Shown one piece after another: positions 1 through 13,011 of a stretch of DNA of 64,000 nt (position 1 is the stretch's first letter; each line of letters starts with the position of its first letter). The stretch spans positions 3,162,001 to 3,226,000 of the forward strand of contig OY754476.1 of assembly GCA_963575645.1 (NCBI GenBank), in the 5' to 3' direction. A model generated the notes under the pieces. The model ran no database searches and was not told where the DNA came from. It was given only the letters and a program-made list of their open reading frames with translations. The translations under genes were made by a program, and so were the position numbers. The DNA is from Xanthostigma xanthostigma. Its lineage: Eukaryota > Arthropoda > Insecta > Raphidioptera > Raphidiidae.

Positions 1-439
1 GTTGGCTTAGAATCTATATGGAAATATTTCCGCTTGTAACATAAATGTGGGCACGGAAGGGTCTTCACGTGCCTGACAAATCCAATACACAGTTCAAATA
101 ATAGAGATAATATTATAGACTAATCAGTCAGCCTCTTACCCCAAGGACCCGGGTTTCAGATAGACTGCCGTGCCGTTTACTAACTTTTGTAGTTTTTTTG
201 GTCATTACTATAAGTGTAGGTACATTTAAAATCAGTTCGTTAAAAAGATAACAAGATACTTTACGGGGAGCAAATATTAACAAAATACCATAATCCCACG
301 TTACAATTGGGTGGTACCTAGAACGGTATGTATCTACATTTAGGCGCAAAAAAGAAACGTTCTTCGTAAAATTTTGATTATAGGCTTCTTAGCTTTTTTA
401 TTTTTTGTCAGATTTTAGTAATTTTTTAGAGAACTGTAA
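1..439. other. AT-rich intergenic stretch, no gene seen
   Basis: No splice-framed coding segment, RNA gene or clear repeat end was recognised. The minus-strand 73-codon open frame at 128-349 has no recognisable domain and looks like a chance frame. Confidence 0.5.
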
Positions 440-1071
440 TCTATACATATAAAATTCCCGTGTCACAATTTGAACAGATTTTAATGAAATTTTGTAAATG
501 TGTCTTGCTTAGTGCAACTTACGCTATAGGATAGTTTTTATTAAATATTGTGTACGGAATTACGGTATTTTCTTAAAAAAACTGTTTTAGTAACTCGTAA
601 CGGCATCTGATAGAATTTACTCAAAACTAAATAGCTTTGAGTAGATTCTATCAGAAGTCAATTTTCTTTGTTTGCTTCTGAACTAATATCAGTTCAGAAG
701 CAAAACTGTTTTAGTACCAAATAGCGACATGTATTAGAATTTTCTCAAAGCTATTAGTTTACACGCCGGGATGCAATCGAAATACATATTGCAGAATATC
801 TATCACATCCAGGTGAAACCGGGAAGGACCACTATAATATTATAAAGCGGTAAAGTTTGTAAGTTTGGAAATAGGAGGCAATCTTCGAAACTACTCATCC
901 GATTTCTGAATTTTTTTACCAATATTTAGAATGGACCTTCAGAATTGATACAGGCTATATATTATTGCGTTTAAATAAAAGCGCTTTTCGTGGAGACCAA
1001 TTTTGCAACGCAAGTCGACGAAAAAACGGCGACAAGCTACAAATTTGGGTGAAGCCGAACCGGGCCGCTAG
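440..1071 (+). mobile_element. Non-autonomous Helitron, family B, full length
   Basis: The element begins TCTATACATATAAAATTCCC after a host A and ends CCGCTAG before a host T, the A|TC...CTAG|T signature of Helitrons, which insert between A and T without target duplication. It is 632 bp and encodes no Rep/helicase. Two internal hairpins are visible, at about 607-655 (GATAGAATTTACTCAAA arm) and 667-703 (GCTTCTGAACT arm). The segment 470-560 recurs at 53.9 kb and 850-1020 recurs at 49.05-49.2 kb. Mobilisation would need an autonomous partner in trans. Confidence 0.7.
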
Positions 1072-3517
1072 TAACTATATTTTAACAGCAAATAATAAAA
1101 TTGTATAAGTTTCGGTTTTATTGAGTGTGAACATGACACAACCTGGTCTTTTATTTATTTTTAAGAAACTACGTTTTGTGCCTGTGCGCTCATTAAAATC
1201 AGAGTGTCTGAGAAAGAACTAAAAATAGGTATTCGTTTTTTGGTGATTTTTTTATTAAAAAATTAACAACCAAAAAATTGTAAGTAATTGGAATTTTTGC
1301 TTTAATTGAAGACTGCAAAGCTTTGAGGATGATATAATAGCCGATTTTTTAAACCCGCCGTAACTACAAGTTGAGCAGTCTGTATGTCAATATTAACATT
1401 GAAATAAATATTGTTTTAGCAGAAAACCACCTTTACAGATAACCGTAATTATGCATACGAGATAAGAGCAATGTATTTACAAATGCACATTCAAACAGAT
1501 TTTTTAATTACTATATATAAATAACAACTAAAATATAACGCAACGTAAAAATGTTCTCATTTCTTTTCATAAATGTATATTCCCACATGCTTGAATTATG
1601 TGCATATTTACATACATAAATATTAAAGGTGGAAATTGGTTCGCTTTTCATATCACGAAAACAACAGACTGTAGCCTGGCACGGCATGGTACGATCCTAT
1701 TTATAGCAGACGTGTTCAATTGTCACCAAAAGCCCCATACGTTATTTTACCATCAAACCAAATGCCATTTATCACTTTGAGTGAATCATCTTAATTGTGT
1801 AACAACCACGGCGACATAATAATGAATCAATTTAAATATTATTACAATTTACTAGAATTTTCCTGCGGCTTCGCTTTCGTTAACATCGATTTTGACAGAT
1901 ACCCAAGAGTCGTTAACCATACCAAGCAGCGTTGCCAGACGTTCCGATTTTGGCGGGACGTCCCGATTTTTAAATCAAAATTAAATGTCCCGCGCGGGAC
2001 AGGCTCAGTCCCGCTTTTCGGGGATAACTTTAAAAGAAGTTAAATCTTTACAGAAAAACTTGTTAAATTTGAAAAATTTTAGAAATTATACTATATACTT
2101 TCGTCAACAGATAATACAATAATATTCTGACAACACTTCCCTGACTTTGCTTATTGTTTGTCAGTTTTAAAAACTAATTGTTAATAATATGTATTTGCTT
2201 ATTGTTGGTCACTTTTTATTTATTGACTGAAGAAAATAGTGGAATCAACTTGCATTATTTAAATACATATAAATAATAAATGAAATAATAATATAAATTA
2301 CATATTTTAATTGACTATTTGATTCATTATACATTACTGTGATTACAACAAATTTTTATAGAAAATGAATTTTTCAATGTTATTTCGATGGTTGCACAAA
2401 TTTTTAATGAAACATTCATATTAAAACTAAGCCACTTTCCTCTTCTAGTCAGTATTTAAGAACGATTTATCCAATTCAGACACTCAAATTTCATTTTATG
2501 AGAATACAACATTTGAAAATCTCGCCATTTCTACGTGCCTGTTCGCAATCCAGGTAGCTATAAAGATCAGTGGATCGTAGTGAAGATACAGACTAGAGTG
2601 AAGTTGGGTACATTGTAGATGCGTCAAACCTATCGCTATTTTGGTCTCGGGACCTGTAAACTGCAGGATTGCCGATTTTTATTTATTATTATGAGTATTA
2701 TTTCAGTTATTTATACAGATGTAAGTATTTTATAAATATACCCAATAACATTAAATACGCTATATATTATATTAGAAATCGTGTCCATCGAGACAATTAT
2801 TAATAATTAAATACCGTATTTGACACAATTGATATTATGCACATATAGAACATAAGCTTACATTCAAAGCTTAAGTGACTGTCTAAAAATGGAAGTTGTA
2901 TTTTGTAGGTATCAAGCTCGAGTGCAGTAAAACGGAAATGATATCCACTTGTAGATGTATTGGATATTTTCTGTTACTAAATAAGAATTTATAATTTAAG
3001 TTTGTAATTATCAGTTTTTTATAATTTGATTTCAATATAAATGTAACTCAAGAAGTTCATATTTTGTATTTTTTAGTGGTTTCCAAGACCGTTATTATTA
3101 TAAAAAAGAAAAATTGATAACCATTTGAAGAGACTGGCTTCAAGAAATAAAAAAATAACAAATCTAATGTACCAATGGAGACTAAAATTGACAAAAATTT
3201 CTCAGAAATACTTGTATTAGGTATGTTAATGTGAAAAGCTTTAACGGTCGTATGAATAGCAGATTTTATGGCTTTGATTCATGTAATAGGTACTGATTTG
3301 GTCCAGGAACGAAACGGAAACTTGATATTTGGACAATTTTATATACTATATTCAGAAGGTTTAGGCTACTGAATTAAGTCAGAGACTTAAAGGTTGTAAA
3401 TACGACAAATTTAACTGCCTTGCGCCCTATTTAAAGCTTAACCAGCAGTATATGAACCAAAGTCTGAAAATCTTGCCCTATTTCTAAGAAATATTGTTTA
3501 ATATTTGAGTCCTTATT
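1072..3517. other. AT-rich intergenic region, no gene seen
   Basis: Short open frames at 1598-1780 and 1795-2043 have no recognisable domain and are judged spurious. Apart from the weak MITE candidate at 1926-2138 I see only AT-rich, low-complexity sequence. Confidence 0.45.
1926..2138. mobile_element. Possible small MITE with GGGAC-rich core
   Basis: Ends read AGCGTTGCCAG on the left and CTGACAACACTT on the right, an imperfect inverted pair. The left part is locally GC-rich with repeated CGGGAC/GTCCCG words. No target-site duplication is visible, so the boundaries and identity are weak. Confidence 0.3.
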
Positions 3518-3699
3518 TGACGTGACTTTTCAAGTTTTCTGTAAACTGTAAGTATGACGTCTTATAGAAATGTAATTTTGACGTCTTAAAACTGTGACGT
3601 ATTTCCGTCATTTAAACGTGATAGGTTATGACGTTCTGACCAAAGATTAACGTCATATTCACGTGACCATGTTGCCTGGGTAGGTTCCTTTTATGACGT
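3518..3699. promoter_or_regulatory. Homotypic cluster of TGACGT (CRE/ATF-like half-sites)
   Basis: TGACGT begins at 3518, 3554, 3579, 3595, 3629 and 3694, and its reverse complement ACGTCA at 3650: seven half-sites in 182 bp of AT-rich DNA. TGACGT is the half-site bound by CREB/ATF-type bZIP factors. The spacing is irregular (16-44 bp), so this is not a simple tandem repeat, though it could be a decayed one. No adjacent gene is seen, so a regulatory role is only inferred. Confidence 0.35.
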
Positions 3700-4733
3700 A
3701 AGCACCCCACAAAAAAGGATTTTTTAAAATTCTAAAGTGATCAGACGGTGGTGCAGAATATTCCGAAAAAATGTTCACATCGCACAAACCGCTTAAATGA
3801 GATGTATTGAATTAACATCCTAACTGGGGGTTAAATTAAGAATATAGTCATAAAGACAGTTTTTTTCCGAGAAACACGAAGAATCGAAATTATTGAAATC
3901 GTATTTCAAGAGGGTAAAAACGCGTGTGGAAATTTTCGTAAAACTGTATCTCCAAAATTGCTTTAGCTAAAAACTCGGAAAAAATACGGTATATTCGACG
4001 CTTTTTCGAATAAACTACCCGAACAGGGTGGGGTGATTTTTTTGAAAGAATTTAACTAGGTCAAAAATATCATCTATACTACGCGGACAAGTCGTTGGCA
4101 AACCGCTTGTAAAAAATAAGTACTAAACTTTTAGTGGTTTATTGAGTAAAAGTATAAACTTAAACCGGTGCAATGTAAATTCTAGACAGCAAATATACTA
4201 CAAACATAGGTATACAAAATGTGGAAGGAAAACATACAGGTGTACAGTTTCAAGTGATCAGACTAGAACGGTATAAATTTTCAAAGAGGTTTTCACTTTT
4301 CAGTTTAACCAAGCATGACTTAACGAAGTTTGTTTCCAACCAGTGGCGGAGTGTTTCAATGCTCTATAAAAAGGATTTGATAATGATTTATTACGTTCGA
4401 CAATCAAATGCTTTGATACTTCGCCCTTCGCCATGCTTCGTGTACTGTACAACGTTTAACTTCGTTAAATTATCCATGTAGTATTTTCAAGCATTTCAAA
4501 TATCATATTCGTCTGCACTAAAAAGACACACAAAGCGCATTTTATTGACTACTTTTGTTATTTCACTTTAATCCCATGCTTTTCATAGATTTTTGTGAAC
4601 AGCGAGGAAGGTTTCGTTCCAAGATAGTAAGAAAAAGAGACTGTGTATTTTACACTACACATTATAGAGTCTATGCAAAATTCACAGTCATAATAAGAAT
4701 ATGACTTACGTATACTTATTTAATAGTATAGAT
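3700..4733. other. Intergenic stretch, no gene seen
   Basis: The 86-codon open frame at 4221-4481 has no recognisable domain. The part from 3,730 to 4,130 has mixed composition like the interior of a repeat, but no ends could be assigned. Confidence 0.4.
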
Positions 4734-5081
4734 CAGTGATTCTCAATCATTGTGCCGCGGCACTTTTTGTGTGTCGCGACATTAAAAAGATTTAGATTTA
4801 AAAATTTTAGAAATGTAAATTTAATAAGAAAATGTACAAATTTTAGAAATGTAAAATTATAATGCTTTTTTTAATTACAAATAAAGTTTAAATTAAAGAA
4901 AAGTACTTATATATGTGAATATGTTAAAATTATTAAATAATATAATTTAGAAAGAAAATGAATAAATTATTTTAACAGGAATAGGTATTTAAATTCATAA
5001 AAACATTTTACATTCAAAATTATTATCATAATTATAAACTTACTTTGTGGGCCACGACAAAAAAAAAGTTGAGAATCACTG
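4734..5081. mobile_element. hAT-type MITE with 8-bp target duplication
   Basis: Terminal inverted repeats CAGTGATTCTCAA and TTGAGAATCACTG are exact complements. The flanking octamers GTATAGAT (4726-4733) and CTATAGAT (5082-5089) match at 7 of 8 positions, the 8-bp duplication expected for hAT elements. The element is 348 bp, AT-rich inside with a GC-richer left end (CCGCGGCAC), and has no coding capacity. Confidence 0.85.
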
Positions 5082-5132
5082 CTATAGATATTCAATATTC
5101 TTTAAAGCAACTCGGTGGAAATATTATATATT

Positions 5133-5566
5133 CAAATAAATAAAATTGTCGACCAATTTTTCTCAGACCATATATTGACAAAAAATAATATAAATACAAA
5201 TCAATATAACACAAGATGACGTTTCGATCCAGAATTGGATTTTCTTCAGAAATATCTAAAAAATATAAAAATTAATTATAGTATTAAGTTATTTATTATC
5301 TAATAAATTGCACGAAAGATTGAATGATTAAAAAAATAATGAAAAATTAATATTTTTTTAATCATTCAATCTTTCGTGCAATTTATTAGATAATTAGATA
5401 ATAAATAACTTAAAACTAATTAATTTTTATATTTTTTAGATATTTCTGAAGAAGATCCAAATCCGGATCGAAACGTCATCTTGTGATATATTGATTTGTA
5501 TTTTTATTATCTTTTGTCAATATGTATATGGTCTGAGAAAAATTGGTCGACAATTTTATTTATTTG
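5133..5566. repeat. Large inverted repeat, head-to-head copies of the GAAACGTC family
   Basis: The two arms, starting CAAATAAATAAAATTGTCGA and ending with its complement, run inward about 200 bp to a short AT spacer near 5340. Each arm carries a CTGAAGA-hairpin-GAAACGTC motif (5218-5249 on minus, 5446-5477 on plus). The right half plus GAAGAGTTCTATTCAGAC downstream recurs at 50.04, 51.27 and, rearranged, 63.4 kb. Head-to-head partial copies are a known habit of Penelope-like elements, but no protein is present to support that assignment. Confidence 0.75.
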
Positions 5567-7124
5567 AAGAGTTCTATTCAGACATTAATCAAAGATTTAA
5601 ATTCAAATAAAGCTTTTGAAATTTGCGTATGCACAATTTTAAATTTAATTTATTTAATATAGGTGCCAAAATAATAATACAATTTTTGTACAAAATTTCA
5701 GATCAATCGGATATGTTGCGTTCACTATATTGGGTTTACAATGACGTCATATCATAATATTCCATTCATAAAACTCTCTCATTGGACACCCATGTCAAGA
5801 GGATCGTGAACAAAAAGATAATACGCCATCTTTGGATTGTATTTATGCATTGTCATCGGACTTATCCACGTATGCAAGATTTCAAAGCTCTAGCTTAATT
5901 AGATCCACTCGAAATTTTAATTGCAAGATTTGATCCAAACTGACACATTGACTGACAAACATGTGAAGATTGTAAAATGTGCGTGAGGTTTGTCAAAAGT
6001 ATTAAAGCGTCAAAAGTGTTATCAGTTTTTAGACTAGAGTACGATACCAAACACACCTACTATGTAAATGTAATTGTTTTATAACTACGCCTTTTGTATA
6101 ATAGTGTCACCCAATATTACGAGAGGAAAATGAGTACGATAATGATGATCGAAGGTGAAGCAGTTGGGAGCCAGTAAAAGGGTGTCACCGTTTGGTATTC
6201 AGTATATCGTTGTTTTGAATGTCGATAGAGGAATTTTAAGCTAACGGTTCTCCGTATTGAACATCCATTTAAGGTTCGTTAAGCAAACTGGTTACCTTGT
6301 TTGCGTGTTTATTGGTAGCCATTTGTGGCAAACCGATCTACTCAGACAACACAGCCTATTATTTATATAGAAATATCGCAACACTCTGCTGAGGATCATA
6401 TTCAGTCTATGTCATGTTGATTTGTGAATTAATAATTTATTACTTTAGCTTCAAACAAATATTTATCTATTGCTTATTTCAAGTGTTTTGAATGGCGAGT
6501 GTGAAAGCAATATTCTTTAAAGTATAAAATAAAGGCGCCGACGTTGGACCACCTATCTCTCGTCCACCGTATTTTTAACTTATAAAGGGGTTATCAATTA
6601 TGTCCAAAAAAGTTTTTTCGAAATGTTATCCGATTTAAAAAAAACTCGACAGCAATTTATGCCGAATGTTTATATACAAGTTGTCCCTAAAAGGTCTTTA
6701 CAAAAGCCTACCACATATTCTTCAGGCCAAAACAACTCGATACAAGCAAACTTACCTCAGTACAAAGTTGCTTAGTTTGGGCGCTAGACAGCTCTTAAGT
6801 TACAATTTTCAAATCGTTTTTGCTTTATAACTTTGAAACGGCTCATGAGATTTTACTCAAATTTGGTACGTTGGCATAGCTTTATTGGGCAATAAAACCC
6901 AAATCATTCCATGGGCGTAGAACTTGATTTTTTCGATAATTAAACATCTAAAACTTCTACGCCAATGGAAAAAAATCAGTTTGAGTATGAAATCTGGATC
7001 ACGCGACTCATTTACTACAAAAAAGGTACTCTTGATAAAATTCGATTACTCTCATAGTTTCGACAAAATTTTAATTTTAGTAATTTAGAGCACAATTAAA
7101 TACTAAAACTCAACTATCATTGCC
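5567..7124. other. Intergenic, repeat-like, no gene seen
   Basis: No coding segment is supported. The interval at about 6,560-7,000 (oligo-A/T tracts, a partly repeated 'acgcc.atgg' pair around 6,910 and 6,960) looks like old repeat sequence but lacks recognisable ends. Confidence 0.4.
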
Positions 7125-7571
7125 TATACACAATGATTTTTAAGTTGATTCTTCTTTTTGAGAAATTTTGTAGAAATCAAATAGACGAACAAATATTTTC
7201 AGTAACTTTTTTATCAAAACTCAAAAATAAGAGAGAAACAACCTTTCAAATATCAATTTTTTTTAAATTTTATTTAATTATTTCAAAAGTCCGGTTGACA
7301 CACGCGAAGAAACGATAGCACGAATCGGAAATGCATCCCACATAATTCGCGTACTTCGTACAATTTCTGTGAATACTTGATAATGACAACATACTTCCAT
7401 AGTAACATAACATAAGACCTAAAAATTTGATAAAATTTATTAAAACTTTAAAAGCCCGTCCCTTTTTCATTTTTGAGTTTTGTTAAAAAAATTACTTGAA
7501 ATATTTGTTCGTCCATTTGATTTCTAGATGCTGTTAAAAAAGAAGAACCAATTTAAAAATCATTCTGTATA
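7125..7571. mobile_element. MITE with ~105-bp terminal inverted repeats
   Basis: Left end TATACACAATGATTTTTAAG and right end complementary to TATACAGAATGATTTTTAAA open arms of about 105 bp (7125-7230 and 7468-7571). The arms share words such as GACGAACAAATATTT. The open frames at 7133-7318 and 7270-7470 fall inside the element and are spurious. A fragment of the same family lies at about 46.50-46.61 kb. Confidence 0.75.
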
Positions 7572-9207
7572 TTATATTAATCTGTTTCAGAAGCAATAGG
7601 TACCCTGCGTAATCATATTGAATGAGTTTTGAAAAAGTTAAATCAATGAAAAATTGCTACGCAGTTATAAAGCTAACAAGAGTTATAACGAATTGTTGCG
7701 ATATTTTTATTTTAAATTTAAATTGACAACTGATTTCGCAGGTTTATATTCTATAGGCTGTTTCAAAACTGTTGCAGTGCACATGTACTCTACAGGAATA
7801 AAAAAAGACGGACAAGTGCGGGTAAGAGCCGTGTCCTGAGGGTTTCGTACCGGTATAACAATCTAAAAGAGTAAAAGGGGAACACAAGAGTGAAGTTGCC
7901 GTTTTTCTACATGTGAGCAGCCATTTTCGTCCTGTTTTCCGAGCTCCTGATTGGTTCCCTTTTTTATCGAGAAGTCGCTTGCGATATCTCCAGGAATATT
8001 CTGGAAGTATATCTGACAAGGATATTTCGAGTGATTCGATCAACATTCTGGCAGTAAATCTCACAAGGATAATTCCAGCCGCGCGAAGCGCACAAGCTAT
8101 ACTAGTTTAATAAAAATATTGTCCGCTAATTATTCGACAATTATAAATTAATATAGTTTGTCCATGACTAGGATACTGATGAACAAATAGAAAAATTTGA
8201 TCTTCGATACACCTTTAACTCTCGCATGAGAAAAGGTTCGTATCTAGCGTTAACTAACGTAAAATTAGCTCTCGTACGAGGTAAATTTTCTGTTACAAAA
8301 TTATGTTTTAATTATGAGAAAGATTGATAATTTGAATGTGTCACTGTTGAGTAAGTGTTAGCTCATCCGCCGCGATAGTGAAAGAATCGGGTTAAAGTTC
8401 CGGCGGTGACATTATTTGAAAATACATTTTTCTTATACATATATCATTGCAATAATGAGCGTCTCTTAACAATTTATAGAAAACTTTAGCTAGATCAAAA
8501 TGTACCTATATTATAAAATTGTTATAATTTGCACTGATTTTTTAGGTAGAACATGATTAATAACAATAAAACACTTGAAAACTATTTATGTCTGTACTCC
8601 ACAAATGGAATGATTGCCCGAAGGGATCGTTTGTAGAATTTTAAAGTGTTCTATTAATTAATTATTTGTTGTTGAAAATGTAATGTTTTTAGAACTTTTA
8701 CCTTTACTTAACCGTTTTTAAAGTTAGTAATTAAGTCTCTATACCGAAATTTGGCAATGATTTAAAAAAAAGGCAAGCTATCTATTCTGTGGTATACCAC
8801 TGCGATCTGTCAAAATGATTCATTACAATATTTCAGTATCGACTATAATTACAAAAAACGTTGTTACACATTTTTAAAATATTTTTGTACTAAACCTTTT
8901 TCAGAAAATTACATAAATGTTAGCAACCATTTAAAAAAAATGAGATCCGGACAAAGTTACATGATTACAGATGTTGCCTCGTTTTGTTGAATAGTAGTGA
9001 AGAATGACGTCATCCAGCGGACCTGTCAATTGATTTCGTGGCAACGACAGTTTAGAAACTTAAATGGAGTATTTAACAAATGTCAAAGGTGCCAAAAGTG
9101 AGAATATTGACAGTATTAGCAACAAATTGAATTATTAAATTAAGATATTTGCATACTCCTAGTTAATAATCTGTAATCCAATTTTGGGAATAATATTTTT
9201 CAAACCT
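7572..9207. other. Intergenic with one repeat-like GC-richer island
   Basis: The island at about 7,795-8,105 (starting GACGGACAAGTGCGGGTAAG and ending CAAGCTATACTAGT) reads like a lepidopteran repeat and ends in CTAG|T as a Helitron would, but I cannot find a matching 5' end. Two opposed open frames (7744-8064 minus, 7913-8110 plus) lie in it and have no domain. The rest shows no gene. Confidence 0.35.
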
Positions 9208-9345
9208 AATCAGTAATGCAAATTTTAGAACTACACTTTTTAAAATAATCTGTAATGCAAATTTTAGAACTACACTTTTTAAAATAATCTGTAATGCAAA
9301 TTTAGGGATTATTGATTTTTAAAAATGATTTGTAATACAGATTTA
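9208..9345. repeat. Tandem repeat, 39-bp unit, about 3.5 copies
   Basis: Units begin at 9208, 9247 and 9286 with AATC.GTAATGCAAATTTTAG and a degenerate fourth at about 9324. The first two are nearly identical and the later ones decay. Confidence 0.8.
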
Positions 9346-12300
9346 CAAATTAATTATACTCCCGAAGTAATGCAATATTACAAAGTAATGCATTCCAACC
9401 CTGGGTCTAGATCATGTGACCAAATTAGAGATAATTCATTACTATCATAGAAAATTATTTCTTCTAACGGTGATTTTCCGATAGGCTTGATTCCAATAGT
9501 AATTGCAATAAAAAGTTTTTTAATTTAAAAACTTCAACGCTTAATTTTTATCGTTATCTTTCTAAACATTTTTAAACCAACCTGTATATGACATTTACTT
9601 ACTTATTGCAAGTATTTTTCACGCCCGACCTAGTGTATAAATATCACAATCATTAAAAATTATAGGAATTTCATACAAAGCAAATGTAAAAATATACTTT
9701 CATATTTTTCATATTTAAAAATTACCTTTAGACGAAATTTCTCTTTGTAGATGTATATTTTTACATATTTTTCATTTTATATATTTTGTACATGTACCGG
9801 GTGGTTTATCGGATAGAAAAGAATACGAATAATTTTTAATGAGTCTTAGAATCGATCTACGGGGGCCTCTGAGAATTTTCGCACACCCCAGTTTACCTCT
9901 GTACTCACCATAATTTACCAAAATTCCACTTCAAAATTTTGAAGTAGGATAATAATAAAATAATTTTCATTTTTACTTTTCTCATCATTCGGTATCCATG
10001 TATATTTTTACTTACATATAAAACATTTATGAATTTAACGTTTTTTAATTCATACAAAATATAGATGAACAAAAACAAGTTACATACTTTATTTTAAAAG
10101 CTCGAAATCAACTTTGATATGTTTATGTTTTTTTTGTACATTCCGATTTTTTTAATTTCTGAACACCGGCAAGAATGTGAACTTTGTGCAAGAGATTCTC
10201 GTATACTTTGATTTTTAATAGGTGAAAAGAGCAAGATTAAGGTTAAAACAAAATTTGTATGATAATTTTTATGCTAGAATATGAATTTAGATAATCATTT
10301 TACTCTGTTCTCATTCAATTTTTACTAACGTGTTTAATCACTAATCGTCTTCTTTTGACCTGCACTTATCACCTAGGTATAGAAAAAAATAACGAGACAC
10401 TCTGTATGAACTTGTAGTGTGCTCCCGTACAAGCCACTTCTGCATCTTTACGAGTAAATATTGAGTAAAGTACGTTTTGTACGTGTAAAATAACATAAAC
10501 TTCATTTTACTAGGTAGGAAGTATGCTCCCGCACAGGTAAATAAGTTACAGACTTCACTATAGTGCACGTGAAGTGAAAATTACTAGATACGATGATACC
10601 ATTCTTTGCACTGCGAATTGTAAAGCTAATTTGCACATTTCAGCTCAAAATCTTTAATAATCTTTTGAAAATAATGAATTCACGGATTTAGTATGTACTA
10701 AGACTAAGGACCTTTTTCATTATTATTAAGAATAAAAACAAAAATTCTACCAGCTATCCATGTTTGAGTAAAAACGTCGTTTTTTCCATGTTAATTAAAT
10801 GGGAAACAAACTCGGTTTGCGGTTCTGTTACCGTCCTCAAGTCTACTAGTGTAAATATTTTTCTAGATATTCCACTGTAACGTACCACCCATTTAAAGAT
10901 CTATGTATAATAAAATGTGATATCCATAGAAAAAAGTCATTACGGTTTTTCACTACAAGAAATAAAAAAGATATTTGACTCATAATTTTATGAATGGAGC
11001 TATTTCTAAATAGATAAAACTAATTAAAGTCATGTAAACAACATTATGGAAATAATCCAAAGAAAACATAGGTATATCCGACTCAAAACATATACATATG
11101 TTACCTAACAATGTCATTCACTTTTGTGAATAGAACGTTAGTAGGTATATTTATAACCTATAAAACGTTGTAGGCACGTTTTTAAACACGAAAATATTGT
11201 TAAATTGTCTCGAATTATGCTTGTCTTCATCTTAGCATCACTAACCGTGTATAAAATTATTAATAAAATGCTAAAAGGAGAATTATTACGACCTATTAAT
11301 GATCTGTGAAATTTCAGAAGATATCATAAAATGCGTCGTCAGCTTGTGAAATACAGCTCAAATGTGTGTGAGATATCCAGATATCAAAAACATGTTCGAC
11401 TGTATTCCAATTAAAATTAAACATTTACTTATTTTATACGAGCTGACGTAGTATTATAAGAAAAAAACTACGTTTATTACATTTTTTACGTTAAAGCTAT
11501 TTTAAACGAATTAAGGACGTAGTCAGGTGTTCGGGTTTTGAAAAAACGAATTTATTTTTTTTACATAATGAGAAAATACTGTAAAAATTTTAGACCGAAA
11601 TATTAAATATTTACAAAGCTATAGCATATAGTCGAGAGCAGTAACGGTCTTACGGTAAGACTCTTACCTGTTCTTACCTCTCAATTGTTATCACGTTACC
11701 CTTATATTCTCGCAGAGTAGAGCAAACAAATTAACAGAAAACGATGCCTTTGAAGAAACGGAAGGTTTAATATACACCAGGCATAGCTGATTAGTGTAAA
11801 TATTCATTTTTATTTTTTTGTAAGAAATCTGAAATTAAAACTTTAAACGCGTTTTTCTCAAAACTACGTTTTTGTAAGCGTCGTGGGTGATTGAAACAAT
11901 TGTATAAAACCGATTGCTTTCAATTTTGCACAGGGTATTCTACACAACAATAGCTCCGTCCGGTACTAGAATTACTTAATTATAAAAATTATTTCTATTT
12001 TTTTAACCGATTTTCAACGAAAAAATCACGATTTTCTCGTTGTTTTTTTTCTAAAACCCGCCATTTTGTTATTTATCAATAAAAATATTTATTTCTAGTA
12101 CGGGATAGAGCCACAAGCCTACGAAACAATAACCAATTTAATTTTTATAATTCAGTTACGTTAATTTGTATTTCGTTACAATATGGATTCACTTTTATCA
12201 GAAAATCTGGCTTCGTAGTTTTTCACATTAGTTTTTCTTTAGCTTTATCCGTTTAAAATGAAATTTATTACAGAAATATTGTAATTCACAACGAACTGAA

Positions 12301-12642
12301 AATTTCGTATAAATCGAAAATTTCAATTTGTGATTTTACAAAAATTTCAATTCATGTTTGATTTACAAAAAAAAAAAAAAACTTCAAAGTTGTCCATGCA
12401 AACATCGCCCAAAATGAAAATTAAAAAAATAAAAGATATAAAGACGAATATTTGGAATACCGCCGAGTTAAGATTAAACATAAACGAACATCTGTCCAAC
12501 TGAGTGACTACGCTATTTCAATTCACAGATAATTGATTTAAAACAGGCCCGTACTAAAATCTATATTTAATTTGTACACTATTCGTTTTAATTCTTCCAT
12601 ATAGGTACATAAATTCTAATACAATGTTCTTATATTTATTTA
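9346..12642. other. Long AT-rich intergenic region, no gene seen
   Basis: Homopolymer-rich and low in complexity, with no spliceable coding segment recognised on either strand. The minus-strand 75-codon frame at 10341-10568 has no domain. The block from about 11,520 to 12,360 is repeat-like but has no recognised ends. Confidence 0.45.
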
Positions 12643-12985
12643 TCTTATATTAATATATAAAGCTGAAGAGTTTGTTTGGTTGAACGCGCTAATCTCAGGA
12701 ACTACTGATTTGAATTGAAAAATTATTTTTATGATGGATAGTCAATTTATTGAGGAAGGTAATAGGCTATAATATAATATCACTTTACGACCAATAGGAG
12801 TGGAGCATCAATGAAAAATGTTGCAAAAACGGGAAAAATTATTCCTTTTTAGAGCTACCGTTGCGTGCGCTGCGTAAACGGTTAAAGTTACGCAAAAATC
12901 ATGTATGACGGAATTGTTCCCCTAAAAAAAAGTCCGCGCAGCATACGTCTATCTTTTAAGGTTGCCTCATATATCATTATAAGAA
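12643..12985 (+). mobile_element. Helitron family A, 5' part
   Basis: Starts TCTTATATTAATATATAAAG and continues with the family hallmarks GCTGAAGAGTTTG, GAACGCGCTAATCTCAGG and CCAATAGGAGTGGAGCA, matching the full-length copy at 17,967. No CTAG end was found, so the 3' side is truncated or diverged. No coding capacity. Confidence 0.65.
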
Positions 12986-13011
12986 AAAATGCTCTAAATT
13001 ACTTAAATCTA

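Noticed and set aside
7744-8110. Opposed 106- and 65-codon frames at 7.7-8.1 kb
   Set aside because: They overlap on opposite strands in repeat-like sequence ending CTAGT, and neither shows a domain.
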